Of a stretch of 64,000 bases of DNA, positions 1 through 10,633 are shown piece by piece. This stretch comes from Coptis chinensis. Its lineage: Eukaryota; Streptophyta; Magnoliopsida; Ranunculales; Ranunculaceae. The translations under genes and the position numbers were made by a program. Where the stretch lies: positions 70,895,501-70,959,500 of the forward strand of contig CM027378.1 in assembly GCA_015680905.1 (NCBI GenBank). Direction: 5' to 3'. Numbering within the stretch: position 1 is the stretch's first letter; every line of letters begins with the position of its first letter. The notes beneath the pieces were generated by a model, which saw only the letters and a program-made list of their open reading frames with translations, was not told the DNA's origin and did no database searches.

Positions 1-633
1 AATTATTATAGGGTGACTACCATCGGATCGAGATGTACGCGATTTCAAAATCAGGGGTAGGTTTTAAGTCCGAGTTGAGGATTGGGGATCAAGGATTCGT
101 GAGGGATCATCTCTTCAATGGAAAAGAGCTTAATCCGTTCTTCTTCCGAATTAGTTTGCACCGACGATTAGGGTCAATAGTGGTAATCCGACTCTAATAA
201 CGCATGGACATCCTTTATGTACGAAGTCATCGCCAAACTCCGGTTATCAAAAGAAAGAAACCGGTGTATCTCGTCCCTGGGAAAAGAGTTTCAAATAATC
301 ATGTTCCGCACTATCAACCAAAGCTAATCTCGCCCTCCATTATAGGATCGGAAACGCTTTCATTATTTTGAATACGCTGAGTTCGACAGAAAAAGGTTCC
401 CGAAAAGACAATGTCATTGAACCATCCCGACAATTTATGAGAGCGCTAGCGCTGCAAGGAAAGGACGCCCCAAGATGATAGGGATGGAGTCACAAGATAC
501 TTCAAGATCCGTAATGACAAAATCAACCGATAGTAAAAATCTTGACCTTTACTATAACGCTCTCTACTATGCCTTTTGGGTACTTGATAGAGCCGATCCG
601 CGAAGTTGCAGAGTCATATTGGTAGGTTTCAAT
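1..633 (-). other. Element B internal DNA, unresolved
   Basis: From its position after the protease remnant this should be the protease to reverse transcriptase linker. I see no open frame and no recognisable RT motif. Treated as decayed retrotransposon sequence. Confidence 0.4.
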
Positions 634-876
634 TCATGAAGACCTAACCGCTAAATAAGTAGTAGGGAAGTAGGTCGACACCGCACCTAGGTCTAAAAGT
701 GCAAGATGGATATACTTGTCGCCCAACGCAAGGTACGTACTTGGTCGACACTGGTCCTCTAATTTTACCACACCATTGGTAGTGGTAATCGAGGGAAACC
801 GCCGCTGAGGAACGCTTTGTTGAGGTACATTCAGACGCCGCTTGGTGGTGCACATGTCCTTCGTGAAACTTGGCAT
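634..876 (-). pseudogene. Retroviral-type aspartic protease remnant (element B)
   Basis: The minus-strand frame contains ALLDLGAVST followed by a hydrophobic stretch, preceded by YLALGDKYIH. This matches the Athila-type protease layout, in which the catalytic triad is DLG rather than DTG and follows a GNKYI-like strand. Only this core is legible; flanking sequence is out of frame. In an intact element this enzyme would process the Gag-Pol polyprotein. The fragment is too short and isolated to be functional. Identification rests on motif order and on its place downstream of gag in the same element. Confidence 0.5.
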
Positions 877-1409
877 GCTTGGGCAAATGCTTTAGCGATC
901 TAGGAAAGGTAAGTTTATGGACAAATTTTTGAAGGTTTCACGGATCTCATCAAAATGTTCGCCACGCTTTGTTCTTTACCAAACGAAGGGAACGGAGCTT
1001 TTGGACGGAATCGCTGATAAGGATCGGTGGTATCTTTTCCTAGGGACGGGGTGTAGATTTTAAAGGTACAACCGTCGTCCGCTATAGGTCATGCAGGTAG
1101 AGTCGGCAGACGCCGGGCCGAAGCTTCCGGCCGATTCCTCGTCCCCGCATGCGATATTATTGTCGATGGTTCGCCGTAACGAAGAGTGGTAATGGCATTT
1201 ACCTCACCCCGGCTTTGATTACTAGGTCCCGTGCATTGTTGAGTTCAAAGGCGCGTGTTTGTAGGCTTAGGGTTTTGAACCGCTTGGCCGGGAACACGCC
1301 TTTTTGACTTTTATCCCGAAGCTAACAAACCGAGAGACCGCTGATAGAAGCTAGGATTTGATTCTCGCTGATTCATGTATGTCGAAAGTTCACCGCTTTA
1401 TCTACCGGA
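877..1409 (-). other. Element B gag-protease linker, decayed
   Basis: Between the gag zinc-knuckle ORF and the protease remnant. No sustained reading frame on either strand; no independent gene seen. Confidence 0.4.
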
Positions 1410-2640
1410 TTATTGTACCAAAGGAGCGGCAGGAACTAGTTCACGGTTATTATTTACGGGTTGATTTTGGTAGCCATATCCTTGGTTAGCGGGAACAAGG
1501 TTGCGGTTGTTTTGGTATCCCATATTTGCGTTATTGGGAAAATTATTTTGCCCTTGCTGAAATTGTGGAGGATTTCCTTTGACGATAGGAATTGTAGTTC
1601 GCAGTGGTCGCGACGAACGCTTGTTGCCACCTGGAGGAGCTTGTTGTTGGACAGGGGTTGCCCAAGCTAAATTCGGATGTTGTCGCCAAGGTGCGTTAGG
1701 GATGTTGAAAGCACAAGCCTCTTCAGAAGGTTGGGGAGGACACTCATATACCAAAGGACAATAAGAATCGGCGTGCTCGGGACTTAAGCAAAGAGGGCAT
1801 GGGGAAGCGTTGGCGCCCATGACCTGTTTTCGGTTTTGTTCATTTACTTGTAATGAAAAGAGCATCGACCTTTTGTTCGTGAGACTCGATTAGAGTTTTT
1901 AATTCGGATCGGGTTTGACCTCGAACATAGACGTAACTTTGGTAGGAGTGTCTTTAGAAGATCTAGAAGAATCGTGTTTCCCCAATGGGTGCTTCGTGAG
2001 GCCTCGCTTTCTCAAGAAAAGTGTATGCTTCAAGAAATTTTGTCCATGAAACAACCGCCGCTCATGATATCTAATGTTTCCTTTTGATGGTCGAGAGGCC
2101 ATTAAAAAATGAACGGACTAATACATATGTGTCGAAGTTGATGATGGGGATATTCGAGAAGTAGATCAAGAAATCGCTCCACGCCCAAAAAGGATTCCCG
2201 GGTGCCGGGCGAAAAGAATTGAATCTTTTGAAGCATTTCTGTAGTTTTCTTTTGAGTATAGAACTTTATCATGAATGCTTGAACAAGTTTGGCCCATGTG
2301 TCAATGGATTGCGGGCGCTTTGTCCGGGCGAGCCAAACCGAAGCTTTATCGCCTAAGGTGAAGGGGAAACAACCTAAGCAAGACTTGTTCGTTGGTAACG
2401 GTCGGATGGCGGAAAGTGGTGACTACTTGTTGCATCCGACGAAGATGATTGACGGTTTTTCATGGTCTAAACCATGGTAAACCGTAACAAACCGAAAATG
2501 TTTGGCGGAATACTGAAAATCACCTACAATCGCGATCGAAGTTTAATGCAGAAGCGTGTCCTTCCCCGTAGGGCGATAGAACCGAAAGGGTTTCTCGACC
2601 GTGAGAGGTTTTCTTCACCATAATTAAAGGAGATAATGGA
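1410..2640 (-). pseudogene. gag: Athila-type gag, broken (element B)
   Basis: The clearest part is a 151-codon minus-strand frame (1410-1865) with a CCHC zinc knuckle, CPLCLSPEHADSYC (C-x2-C-x4-H-x4-C), then APWRQHPNLAWATP and a long Asn/Gln/Gly-rich tail, as in Athila Gag C-termini. Upstream, at about 2400-2130, other frames show the capsid-like retrotransposon gag domain, with LGCFPFTLGDKASVWL and then a WAKLVQAFMIKFY stretch. Gag packages the element RNA into virus-like particles. The domain is spread over more than one frame with internal stops, so the gene is a pseudogene. The left limit is set by the end of the C-terminal frame; the N-terminus is approximate. Confidence 0.65.
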
Positions 2641-3967
2641 AACGGAGATGTTTGACGAGGTTGATTTACGAGAGGAGGAAACTATGCCTAGGAGATAACA
2701 TAAACAGCTTGTTTCTTGTATTTTCGACGATGATATGTAAGTTCTAATTCCTTATGTTTACCGTGACCGTAGTCTCATACAAATATGAATTTTAATTTAG
2801 TGCTCATAAGGAATGAATAATGACCGGAGGTTTTAGAAGTTAGGAAGGAGGGAAATTAAGCACGCTTTTTCGAAATGCCGCTGCTAACCCGGCGGGGAAG
2901 CTAGGATAACGGTGAATATTCCAGCCAGAAAAAGTTACGAGAGAATCGAGGGAGGTTGTTTGTGCTAGCACGCGTCCCTTAATTAGGCAACCTCAATTTT
3001 TTTCAAGTTTCCTAGGCAATCGATGGAATAGGATGATGATTTATGATGGTGTATTATGCGGGTGTTATTAAGATGATTTAGATGAAATTTTTAATTACGA
3101 TGATTTTTTTTTTTTTTTTTTTATTTTTTTTTTTTTTTTTAATTTTTACGTAATTAGTGTATTATGGAGACGTGATTACTAAACATGCAATTAAAAACGA
3201 TAAATGCTAGAAATAGAAACTAACTAACATATACTAGTTTACGAGAAAAGTCTACTCATGCAAATCTATAGTGCCTATATACGCAACTATATGTAAGTTA
3301 TATGCGAGCTAGGGAATGTCGAGAACTAACTCATGCAATTGAATACCGTGTATGTGAATTGATGTAACATACACATACAAAAATATTCTAAGCAGTGGTT
3401 TGAAACTACGATATATATCAAAATATATTTGAATCATATTGTGTTAATGTGAATATGTAATGTCGAACCACCTTTACATGCACAGAGTTCTCATGTTAAC
3501 ATACAAATATACGAGGTAAAACAGTTATAGCGAATAATATCCCTCGACAAAGTTTGAGGAGTTTAAGAGTTTGAAACCCTCAAGGCCCCGTGATTCCTCG
3601 TGATAGCGATCGACTACTCCCGAGCTTATGCTACTAGAAAAACAGACCAAAGAGCCCAAAAAGAGTACTAAAAAGGAAAGTGGCTCAGACTGAAAACCGG
3701 AGTGTTGATACTCCGTGTTAGTTTCTTGCTTACTAATTAATTCAGTCTCGTCCCGAGACTCTTTTCCTGCTTAGTACTTCAAATTCCTATGGAGTACTTA
3801 GATCGTGCTAATGAAGATAAACAAAACTTGGCTCACGCTTATTTGTTAGTAGAAAAAATTACGGTAAATAGTTAGTATTGTAACAGAAATGACAATTAAA
3901 AAGATGATGAGGTAAGGGAGGGGGCTTTTATGGATGTATTCCAGTTATTACGTTAAGTCCAGAGTCC
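2641..3967 (-). other. Element B untranslated leader
   Basis: Lies between primer site and gag on the minus strand. It holds no convincing ORF. A near-uninterrupted T run (A on the element's sense strand) sits at about 3103-3141. The sequence is otherwise unremarkable decayed leader DNA. Confidence 0.5.
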
Positions 3968-3986
3968 TTCCCCGGCAGCGGCGCCA
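3968..3986 (-). promoter_or_regulatory. Primer binding site, tRNA-Asp type
   Basis: On the minus strand, two bases after the LTR terminal CA, the sequence reads TGGCGCCGCTGCCGGGGA. Plant tRNA-Asp with its CCA tail predicts TGGCGCCGTTGCCGGGGA, so there is one mismatch in 18. This tRNA primer is typical of Athila elements. It fixes the orientation of element B and the inner LTR boundary. Confidence 0.85.
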
Positions 3987-3988
3987 TT

Positions 3989-5869
3989 TGGTTAAACATA
4001 TATTTAGGCACGTTTATTGGTTTCTAGTTACTTATTTTCTTAAGTCCGAGGTCCACAATCCAAAGGCCGAGGTCCACAGTCCAAGTCCAAAGTCCAAAGT
4101 CCAACGTCCGTATTGTCGTACGTTTTAGTCAAGTTACCTTACTCACGTGGGATTGGTAGGATAGGTCGAGTAAGGGATCGTCCAAACCTTAGGGCACGGA
4201 TAGGTTCACAACTGGAATTACAACTTTAGGTGAGTAGGATTTTTAGGTTTCTTTTAGTTGGTTTTAATTAAAATAACGTTAATGCAAATAATATAAATTA
4301 CTACAGCGATTATATGTAGGTAAATAAAAGTAGAGAAACAGGGAGAGAGTTAATCATGCTCATGCAAGAATCATTTTTTCAACAGTTTTTATTACTAAAT
4401 CACTACATCTCTAATTCGCCCTCGCTTTGAGACGACGCCGAAATATTGATCCCTAGTGCATGCCCACATCTCTAGGTCGATTTCACTAGCATAAGGAGTT
4501 TCGATAATACCTCATCTCCTCGGTATATTATTTCTCGCCCCGCACAGTTCACATCACCGGACGAATTGGAGAGTCATGACACACTGCAGAAGTCGCTACA
4601 GACATTTTGGGTCGCTACGACTCTCGCCCCGAGCATCGCGATCTAACTTTGTACGCCTCGGGCCATTTTGGGACCGGATGTTAATTCTATGTCTAATTCC
4701 TAAGTAGTGATTTTAGAATATTAACGAAGTCAATCCGATTTTTACACGAAAGCAAAGATAACCCTCCCCGGTGGGGATTAGCTCATCATCATAGGAGGAA
4801 TAATAAAACTTGTGTATACATTAAGTAATAAATGCGACGTAAATTAAAACAAGGAAGGAAATAACCGTTATTAAGGGTAAAACACTTTATCAGTATTAAG
4901 TTTCTTTGAAACAAATAACTAAGGTAAGTCTCAAGAAATTTAAACGTAGCTAAAGCAATAAATTTGTTTGAAGGGATTCTAATGGCGCGAAAGCCTTCAT
5001 ATATATAATCATACTGATACAAAGCGACCCGTGAATATTTTAGGTTTTGTTCTTTTGCTAATTGAAAGGTTCAAAACCAAACTTCGCTTTCAACTGCTTT
5101 TTAGATTTTGTCCTTTTGTTATTTTACGCTTTTGTTTTTAGTCGATGTTAATTCAAACCAACAGTTTGAATTGATAATGTCTTTTTTTTTGACAGATGGT
5201 ATCAATTTGAAACCATCAATTGCCACCTGCCTATGCTGACTCATCATGTCTGTCTTCGGGCCCGCATAATGTGTCCACTTAGTGTGTCCAGATTAAGCGG
5301 CTAAAATTGGGCGCTTTTACGACTTTTTGTCCTTTTGCGCAGAGTTCGTCAGCCCGTCAGCTATGGCGGTAGCTTCACTAGCCCACGCCGGCACCTAGAT
5401 TTATCCGATTTGAGCTTCGGAAGTTTCCCTCCTCTTTATATGTGGGCCCGCTCGCGTTACCGGTTCTTCTTTTGAAACTTCGGCTCTGAGTAGTCGCTTT
5501 GTTTGGGCTTTACGGGGATTGAGCGGAATTCCAATATTCCCAGATTCTTGTACTTGGCGCTTTCACTAGCCAACGCGTCGGCACCTAGATTTATCCGATT
5601 TGAGCATCGAAAGTTTCCTCGCTTCTTCATATGTGGGCCCGCTTACGACCGGTTCTCGTTCTTTTGGAAACTTCGGCTTTACGGTCGAGTGGGAAACTCC
5701 AAATATTCCCCATTCCCGTACTTTGATGCATGTTTTATCGCTATCTTCATTTTAATTGCGGAAACCGCAAAAAGTACGAAAATATAATTATTACATGATT
5801 ATTAAACACATAATTGACCAAAATGCTATGTCTCTCGAGGTTTAATATTACAGTTTTGGGTGCTTATCA
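3989..5869 (-). mobile_element. LTR of element B (5' LTR)
   Basis: On the minus strand it starts TGATAAGCACCCAAAA at 5869 and ends with CA at 3989, two bases before the primer site. The first ~100 bases resemble the LTRs at 12576 and 24667 (shared AAGCACCCAAAA and TTTAATAATCATG), so they are one LTR family. Inside it is a 190-bp tandem duplication (roughly 5370-5750), marked by GGCACCTAGATTTATCCGAT at 5390 and 5580. Near the inner end is a short GTCCA-rich repeat (about 4045-4110). Length 1881 bp. Confidence 0.8.
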
Positions 5870-5885
5870 CATTCCAAACACTAAA

Positions 5886-7050
5886 ATGGCTCAACAAGGT
5901 CGAATTTTGCGAAAACAAGCTTTATCGGCGACCACTTCGCTTTCTTTACTTGTGATGAAATGATCGATGAGAGGATCGAATAGCTTGTGGTACTTTCCAA
6001 TCCTTTTACCACGAAGACTTAGTTCGACGGTTTTACAACACGAAGGAGGTGGAGGGGACTAGAATTTTTGTTATGGTGGCGAAGAGGAGGAAGGAAGTAA
6101 CTACTGGGTTGTTGGCCGAGATTCTAGGCATTCCGCCTAGAATCCATCCGATGTCACGCTGCGTGAGTCCCAATATAATAGGGTAGAGCCATTGATGCAC
6201 GCGGATGCCATTCGGAAGGAACTATAATGCGAGATCGCATTGTGTTCGCCAGCATCCTCGAACCAACCAGACTAGTAGTCAGAGCTCGATGGATTGGTCG
6301 AACATCTTGGGAAGGAGAAGGTCGACACATCGGTCCGAACCGCCTCCACATTTTATGGATACTCCGTGAGCGTAAATGAAGTTTACAGATCTTGGATTTT
6401 TGCTTAGCATGATTAGGGGAGTGGGAAAGTCGATGGCACCTCTCCCCGCTTTTAATAACCAAGATTATCTTTGAAGTTGAGAGACTCCGCTGTCTGCTAG
6501 GTCTTACATCACCCTGCACCGAAATCCTCGGATCTATAAGGATTGTGTCCAACGAGTTTGGAGGTTGCCTGAGGATAGAGAAGAAGACGAGGAAGATGGT
6601 GGAAATGAGAATGCCGAGGAGGATGGGGGAAATGAGAATGCCTCGGAGGATGAGGAGGACTTGACTTGTTTTGATGCGGATGCCCTGGAGCGGTGTTGGT
6701 CAGATGCAGAACGCATGGCCGTAATTCATCGTGGCATGCGTTCACTCAACACTATCTGCGAAGACCTCCGGACTCGACAGGCTACTATCCATCATAACTT
6801 CGAGATCTGATCCCAGCCGAAGGACGAAGCGTGGGATAGATGAGGGCCGAAGCTAGAAGCTCGGCCAGCCTGGTCGACATGCTTGCGATTCCCACCTCAC
6901 GGGATTCTCCTTCCGAGGACACACCATCGAGGCACGAGCGCCGTCGCCGAAAAGATTTAATGGTGCCGCCCATCGGAACTCAGGGAGCCATCTCCCGACC
7001 AGGTGCCCTCCGCTACCGATCTGCCGGAGTGGTTAGGGATAGTATCGTTT
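5886..7050 (+). pseudogene. Extra 3' ORF A1 of Athila-like element, decayed
   Basis: Starts with ATG at 5886, but the frame breaks repeatedly. At 6018-6150 the plus strand reads EDLVRRFYNT, then LLAEILGIPPR. This is the same pattern as EDLVLKFYDN plus ELISNTSHIP in ORF C1 and ELVLMFYQF plus EIISDILQIP in ORF C2. The C-terminal part (6565-6810) is acidic (EEDEEDGGNENAEEDGG) and then helical (SLNTICEDLRTRQATI), like the coiled tail of C2. These look like the plant transposon-protein domain (Transposase_32-like) carried downstream of pol by some Athila/Tat elements; function unknown. Several stops make it a pseudogene. Confidence 0.5.
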
Positions 7051-7888
7051 GATGTTTCTATTTTTATTTGTAGTTTCATTATTGCCATTTATTTTAATGT
7101 AAGTTTTATTTCCGTAATTTGAATTTTGTAGTGAAATGTACTTCGAATGAAAATTTTAATAAAATGAGGTTATTTTCATTGTGCGTGGTTGTTTAATATT
7201 GATCCCACCTTCCCAAATTGTTTGGGGGTGGTGTTATCTATTCCAGCATGATTTTGATATGACCATCGTCTTAGAATTTATTGCGGAGTCAAGGTGAAAA
7301 TATGGCCGTTTAGGCATATCTATGAATAAGTATCATGGTAGGATGAAATATCGATTAAATAGGTAGATTCTATCATAAATTCAACCTAAAAGATACTAGG
7401 TTTGTTTTAGAATCAAGAAAATGAGTTGTTTCCGTTTTCGGGTTTGGAAATCTTGGTATTTCCGGAAACTGCTGTAAAAACCTTTTGGCAACTTCCCGAT
7501 CCGTTTTAGCAACTTAAAACCTATATAAACTTCATACATTCTACACTCACAACTCACACTACACCTAACCTCCATCACTCACCTTTCACTCCCATGATTC
7601 CCACGTTTCGTCTTAATTTCCGAAGTTTCAAGATTCTCCGAAAGCGCTGCTTCAAGAGGAGTGCATTCAATTCGCTTCTGCAATTTTTTTCAGATTTTTT
7701 TTTCGAGGCGCACTTTTCCAAAGGTGAGTGCGACCCGCGCTCAAACATTGGAATTCCAAAATCTTCAGAGCGCGCCCGCGCCCAAGCAGAGCGCACTCGC
7801 ACCCTGACTTCCGTGGACCAGAAAAATTCCAGTTTTTCTGCGAGGTGTTCCCGGATCATTCGCAGCTATTTCAGAGCATAATTTTGAG
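7051..7888 (+). other. Spacer between ORFs A1 and A2, with PPT-like motif
   Basis: Non-coding. At 7203-7235 the sequence CCACCTTCCCAAA, then TTG, then TTTGGGGGTGGTG forms an imperfect inverted repeat, and its right arm resembles the true polypurine tract at 10621. TATATAAACTTC at 7522 could be a TATA box for A2 but is unproven. Short ORFs at 7575-7881 occur on both strands and are not credible genes. Confidence 0.4.
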
Positions 7889-8812
7889 ATGACATCTCCT
7901 ACATTGATACCGGAACAGTCTTTCGAAGATTTGTTCCAAAGCACTACTTACGGTGCTTGGTTTCGTGAAGCGATCACATATGTAGGCTGGGAACCGCTTA
8001 TGGTAAGACCTGATGCACTTTATTCTCCAACACTAGCATCTTATTTTTATGATAACTGCATTTTCTTTGAAAGACCAGATGGAGAACAAGTGTTCTCCAT
8101 CAACATTGATAATGAACCAATGGAATTACCAGGTTCTTGCTAGCATTTGTTCTTGGACTTGCTATGCCCGCTGAAATACAAGACCCATGGTGCTATTGGG
8201 TAGATAATATGTATGTCTACACTTATGAGTTTTTGCATGAGTCCTATGGGGCAGGCATTTTCCGTATCGAGGACCAAGGGGACTATAACGTTGCCTTTGG
8301 TAGCCTGTCCATGAACATAGGAACTGTTATGTTTTGGATCATGCTAAACATTTTAGGGGAATGACATTTTTCTTCTGTTAATGATGCCACTTGCAGCGTT
8401 TTCATTGCTTTAGCCACAGGACGTATGTGTCATGACCTTCCCCGAACCTTGATGTCTAGTTTAGCTCGATCCCATAGCATGAGACATAAATACCTTCTTA
8501 TGCCTGTTCTAATTTCCCGTATTATGTTATGTTTCTTTCCTGTTTTTTGTACACGTTTCAGGGATTGGATTGGATTACGAATCGACGCATGCCACCAATA
8601 GTATTATTCGATCTTTCCGTGCAATGACTTGGCAAAGGGTGGAGGATACAACCTCATCGTTGCACCCTACACCCGTCCGGACTAATTGGCTCTTAATAGG
8701 TTAGCAATAATAGATGATAAATGGCGGGAAGCCCGCAAATTATCATGGCATGGCAGACGCCAAGGAACCTCACTTCTTTATGGAAGAAGAGGATGAGGAA
8801 GATGATGAGTAA
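7889..8812 (+). pseudogene. Extra 3' ORF A2 of Athila-like element, frameshifted
   Basis: ATG at 7889 opens with TLIPEQSFEDLFQSTTYG, closely matching ORF C3 (LIPEQSFQSMMDSNTYG), then YSPTLASYFYDN as against YSPSLVAYFYAN. The frame shifts near 8137 and continues to 8364 (ESYGAGI, SMNIGTV; compare DSYGDGL and TMNMGSL in C3). The last legible piece, about 8779-8812, ends EEEDEEDDE-stop. It is a decayed relative of C3 and of the same broad plant transposon-protein family. Role in the retroelement is unknown. Confidence 0.55.
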
Positions 8813-10592
8813 CGGGAGATAAGGTAAGTTTTCATTCTAGTTAGTGTCCGCTTATGTCCCAAGCAATTTCATTCTTGTTAACCCCATAATGGGTAGAACT
8901 CATATAGAGTTAAGTCGGTTTTATTTCCTATATTAGTATCGCTCTAACTTTGTTTTGCAAATGTTCCCCGATTTCACACGTTTCAATGGTATTTTTCCTA
9001 CCCTCTTTATTTACAATACTTTGAGGACAAAACATGCTTCTTGTTTGGGGGGGGGGGGGGGGGCATAGAAAACACGTGTACTTAAGGCATTTGTTAGGAT
9101 ATAGATATGTATAATATGCATTTGTTTTCTAGTTAAAATTTCAAAAATTCAAAAATATAAATAAATAAGTTCATGCTATACACTTAGGAATAGTGGTATT
9201 GTTTTCCTTCTCTATGCTCTTAATAATCTAGAAGTCTCACGTAGCTTTTGCATTAGAATAATTCTTAGAAACTTAGGTTAATATGTAGGTAATAATCTTT
9301 GCATCTATCTATAAATATATTACATGAGTATCTATGATTGTTAGCAGTAAGTTTCTGAACTCTAGGCTAGAGTACTTATTCTACAAATCCTGTGAGAATA
9401 TAGCCTAAAGCCTTATATGAGCGAAACATTTGAGAAATGACATAAGGGAGAAGTAAAATCTGGATAGAGAAATCACACGTCCACTTGCTTGATCACTATG
9501 CCATATCCTAAGCGAGAATTTAGGCCCTCTTTGGATCGATATAGCCAGAAATTCAAACCTATGAATTATTTTCCGCTAGTCGCCCTTCTGAACCTTTCTT
9601 TAGCCTTTCATAAACCACAAATCCTTTACCCTGTTACAAAACAAAACAAAATAAAAAATTCAACCTACCCAATTTAGATAAGTCTGAGAATAGAAGGAGG
9701 AAGAAAGAAGAAGAGAAAACCTGTGTATACAAAAGTTAATTAATTGCTTCAGAAAATAAAGAAAAGAAGTTTCCATCCAAAGAAAAATAAAAATAGAAAT
9801 AAAATAAAAACTCCAAAAATAGAATAAAAGGGAGGTCAAAAGCCAAAGAAAAGAAAAAAAAAAAAAAAATGGCTAAGGATGGAAACAAAGTATAGAAGCA
9901 AAAGGAAATAACAAGGTTTTCTCTAAGTTACATAATATGAAGACTCTATTATCTTAGACTTGTCCTTTTTGAATATCCATTTCTTTCCTTCTTAAACCAT
10001 CTCCTAATCCCCGCAACACCTAATAAAGACCTCTAGCTCAATTAGGAATAGGTTAGTGTGATAGTAAGTGGCAAATGTGTTTGATCGACTCCTGCTTCCT
10101 TGTTGTCATTGAGATTGTAAGGTAAAGTGTGCCCACTGCACATTGGAGTAACGAAACTTGAGTGGAAAAATCAGAGTGTTGTATCTTGACTATTATTGTG
10201 AGAACCTACTTAAGGACGCTATCCCGAGTTTTAGAAAGAAAACCTGCTAGGCATTTCATAGTATTACTCATTGTATATATGTTTATTGTAGATGATTGAT
10301 TATTATGCATATATTAGCTTAGGTTTCGACTTGATTACTCTATATGCATTGCTAGTGAGAGGTATAGTTAATTTAGAGCATGAATAAGGAACCAATAGTT
10401 TTATTTCTTAGTCATTGTAGTATAGATGAAGTTTGTGAGTACCTTCACTGGAAAACTCTCACGAGGCTATAACTCATCCACTAGGGAATTCCTAGTGGTT
10501 TAAGGCCTTGTTGCATATGGTCAATGCAATCACACTCAGCGAAACGAGAGAAGTTAGAACTCCATTTTTGGTCACTTATTCTAATTTCTCAT
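8813..10592 (+). other. 3' non-coding region of element A
   Basis: No gene seen. It contains a 17-base G run at 9047-9063, A-rich tracts (about 9840-9870) and stretches conserved with element C at 23440-24560. The short ORF at 9489-9677 lies in that conserved non-coding DNA and is not supported as coding. Confidence 0.5.
9047..9063 (+). repeat. Poly-G tract of 17 bases
   Basis: Seventeen consecutive G residues, following TTTGAGGACAAAACATGC and TTCTTGTTT. The context (GAGGACAA, then TTTGGGGG) resembles the polypurine-tract region at 10600-10633, so this may be an expanded internal PPT-like motif. Homopolymers of this kind are prone to length error in sequencing. Confidence 0.8.
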
Positions 10593-10614
10593 TTTTGCTT
10601 GAGGACAAGCAAAA
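10593..10614 (+). promoter_or_regulatory. Conserved hairpin upstream of the polypurine tract (element A)
   Basis: Nine-base arms TTTTGCTTG and CAAGCAAAA enclose loop AGGA. Element C has the same structure at 24629-24650, with the outermost T-A pair changed to C-G on both sides, so pairing is kept. It sits just before the polypurine tract, where it could act in the RNA. Confidence 0.6.
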
Positions 10615-10618
10615 TGCT

Positions 10619-10633
10619 GTTTGGGGGTGGTTT
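10619..10633 (+). promoter_or_regulatory. Polypurine tract of element A
   Basis: GTTTGGGGGTGGTT lies immediately before the LTR start TGATAAGAGCCC. In LTR elements the tract primes plus-strand DNA synthesis. The same motif precedes the LTR of element C at 24652-24666. Confidence 0.75.

Larger units (their letters stand above)
1..5869 (-). mobile_element. Element B: Athila-like Ty3/gypsy retrotransposon, 5' portion
   Basis: Read on the minus strand, this stretch gives LTR, primer binding site, leader, gag and a protease remnant, then runs off the left edge. Athila identity rests on the gag zinc knuckle followed by a WRQHPNLAW-type motif, the DLGA form of the protease active site, and a primer site matching tRNA-Asp. 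The coding part is full of stops and frame changes, so the copy is not autonomous. Its outer LTR end abuts plus-strand element A at 5869/5870, which suggests B inserted into A. The other LTR and the target duplication partner lie outside the window. Confidence 0.8.

Noticed and set aside
6154..6552. 132-codon minus-strand ORF
   Set aside because: Antisense to decayed ORF A1; no motif and no partner in element C.
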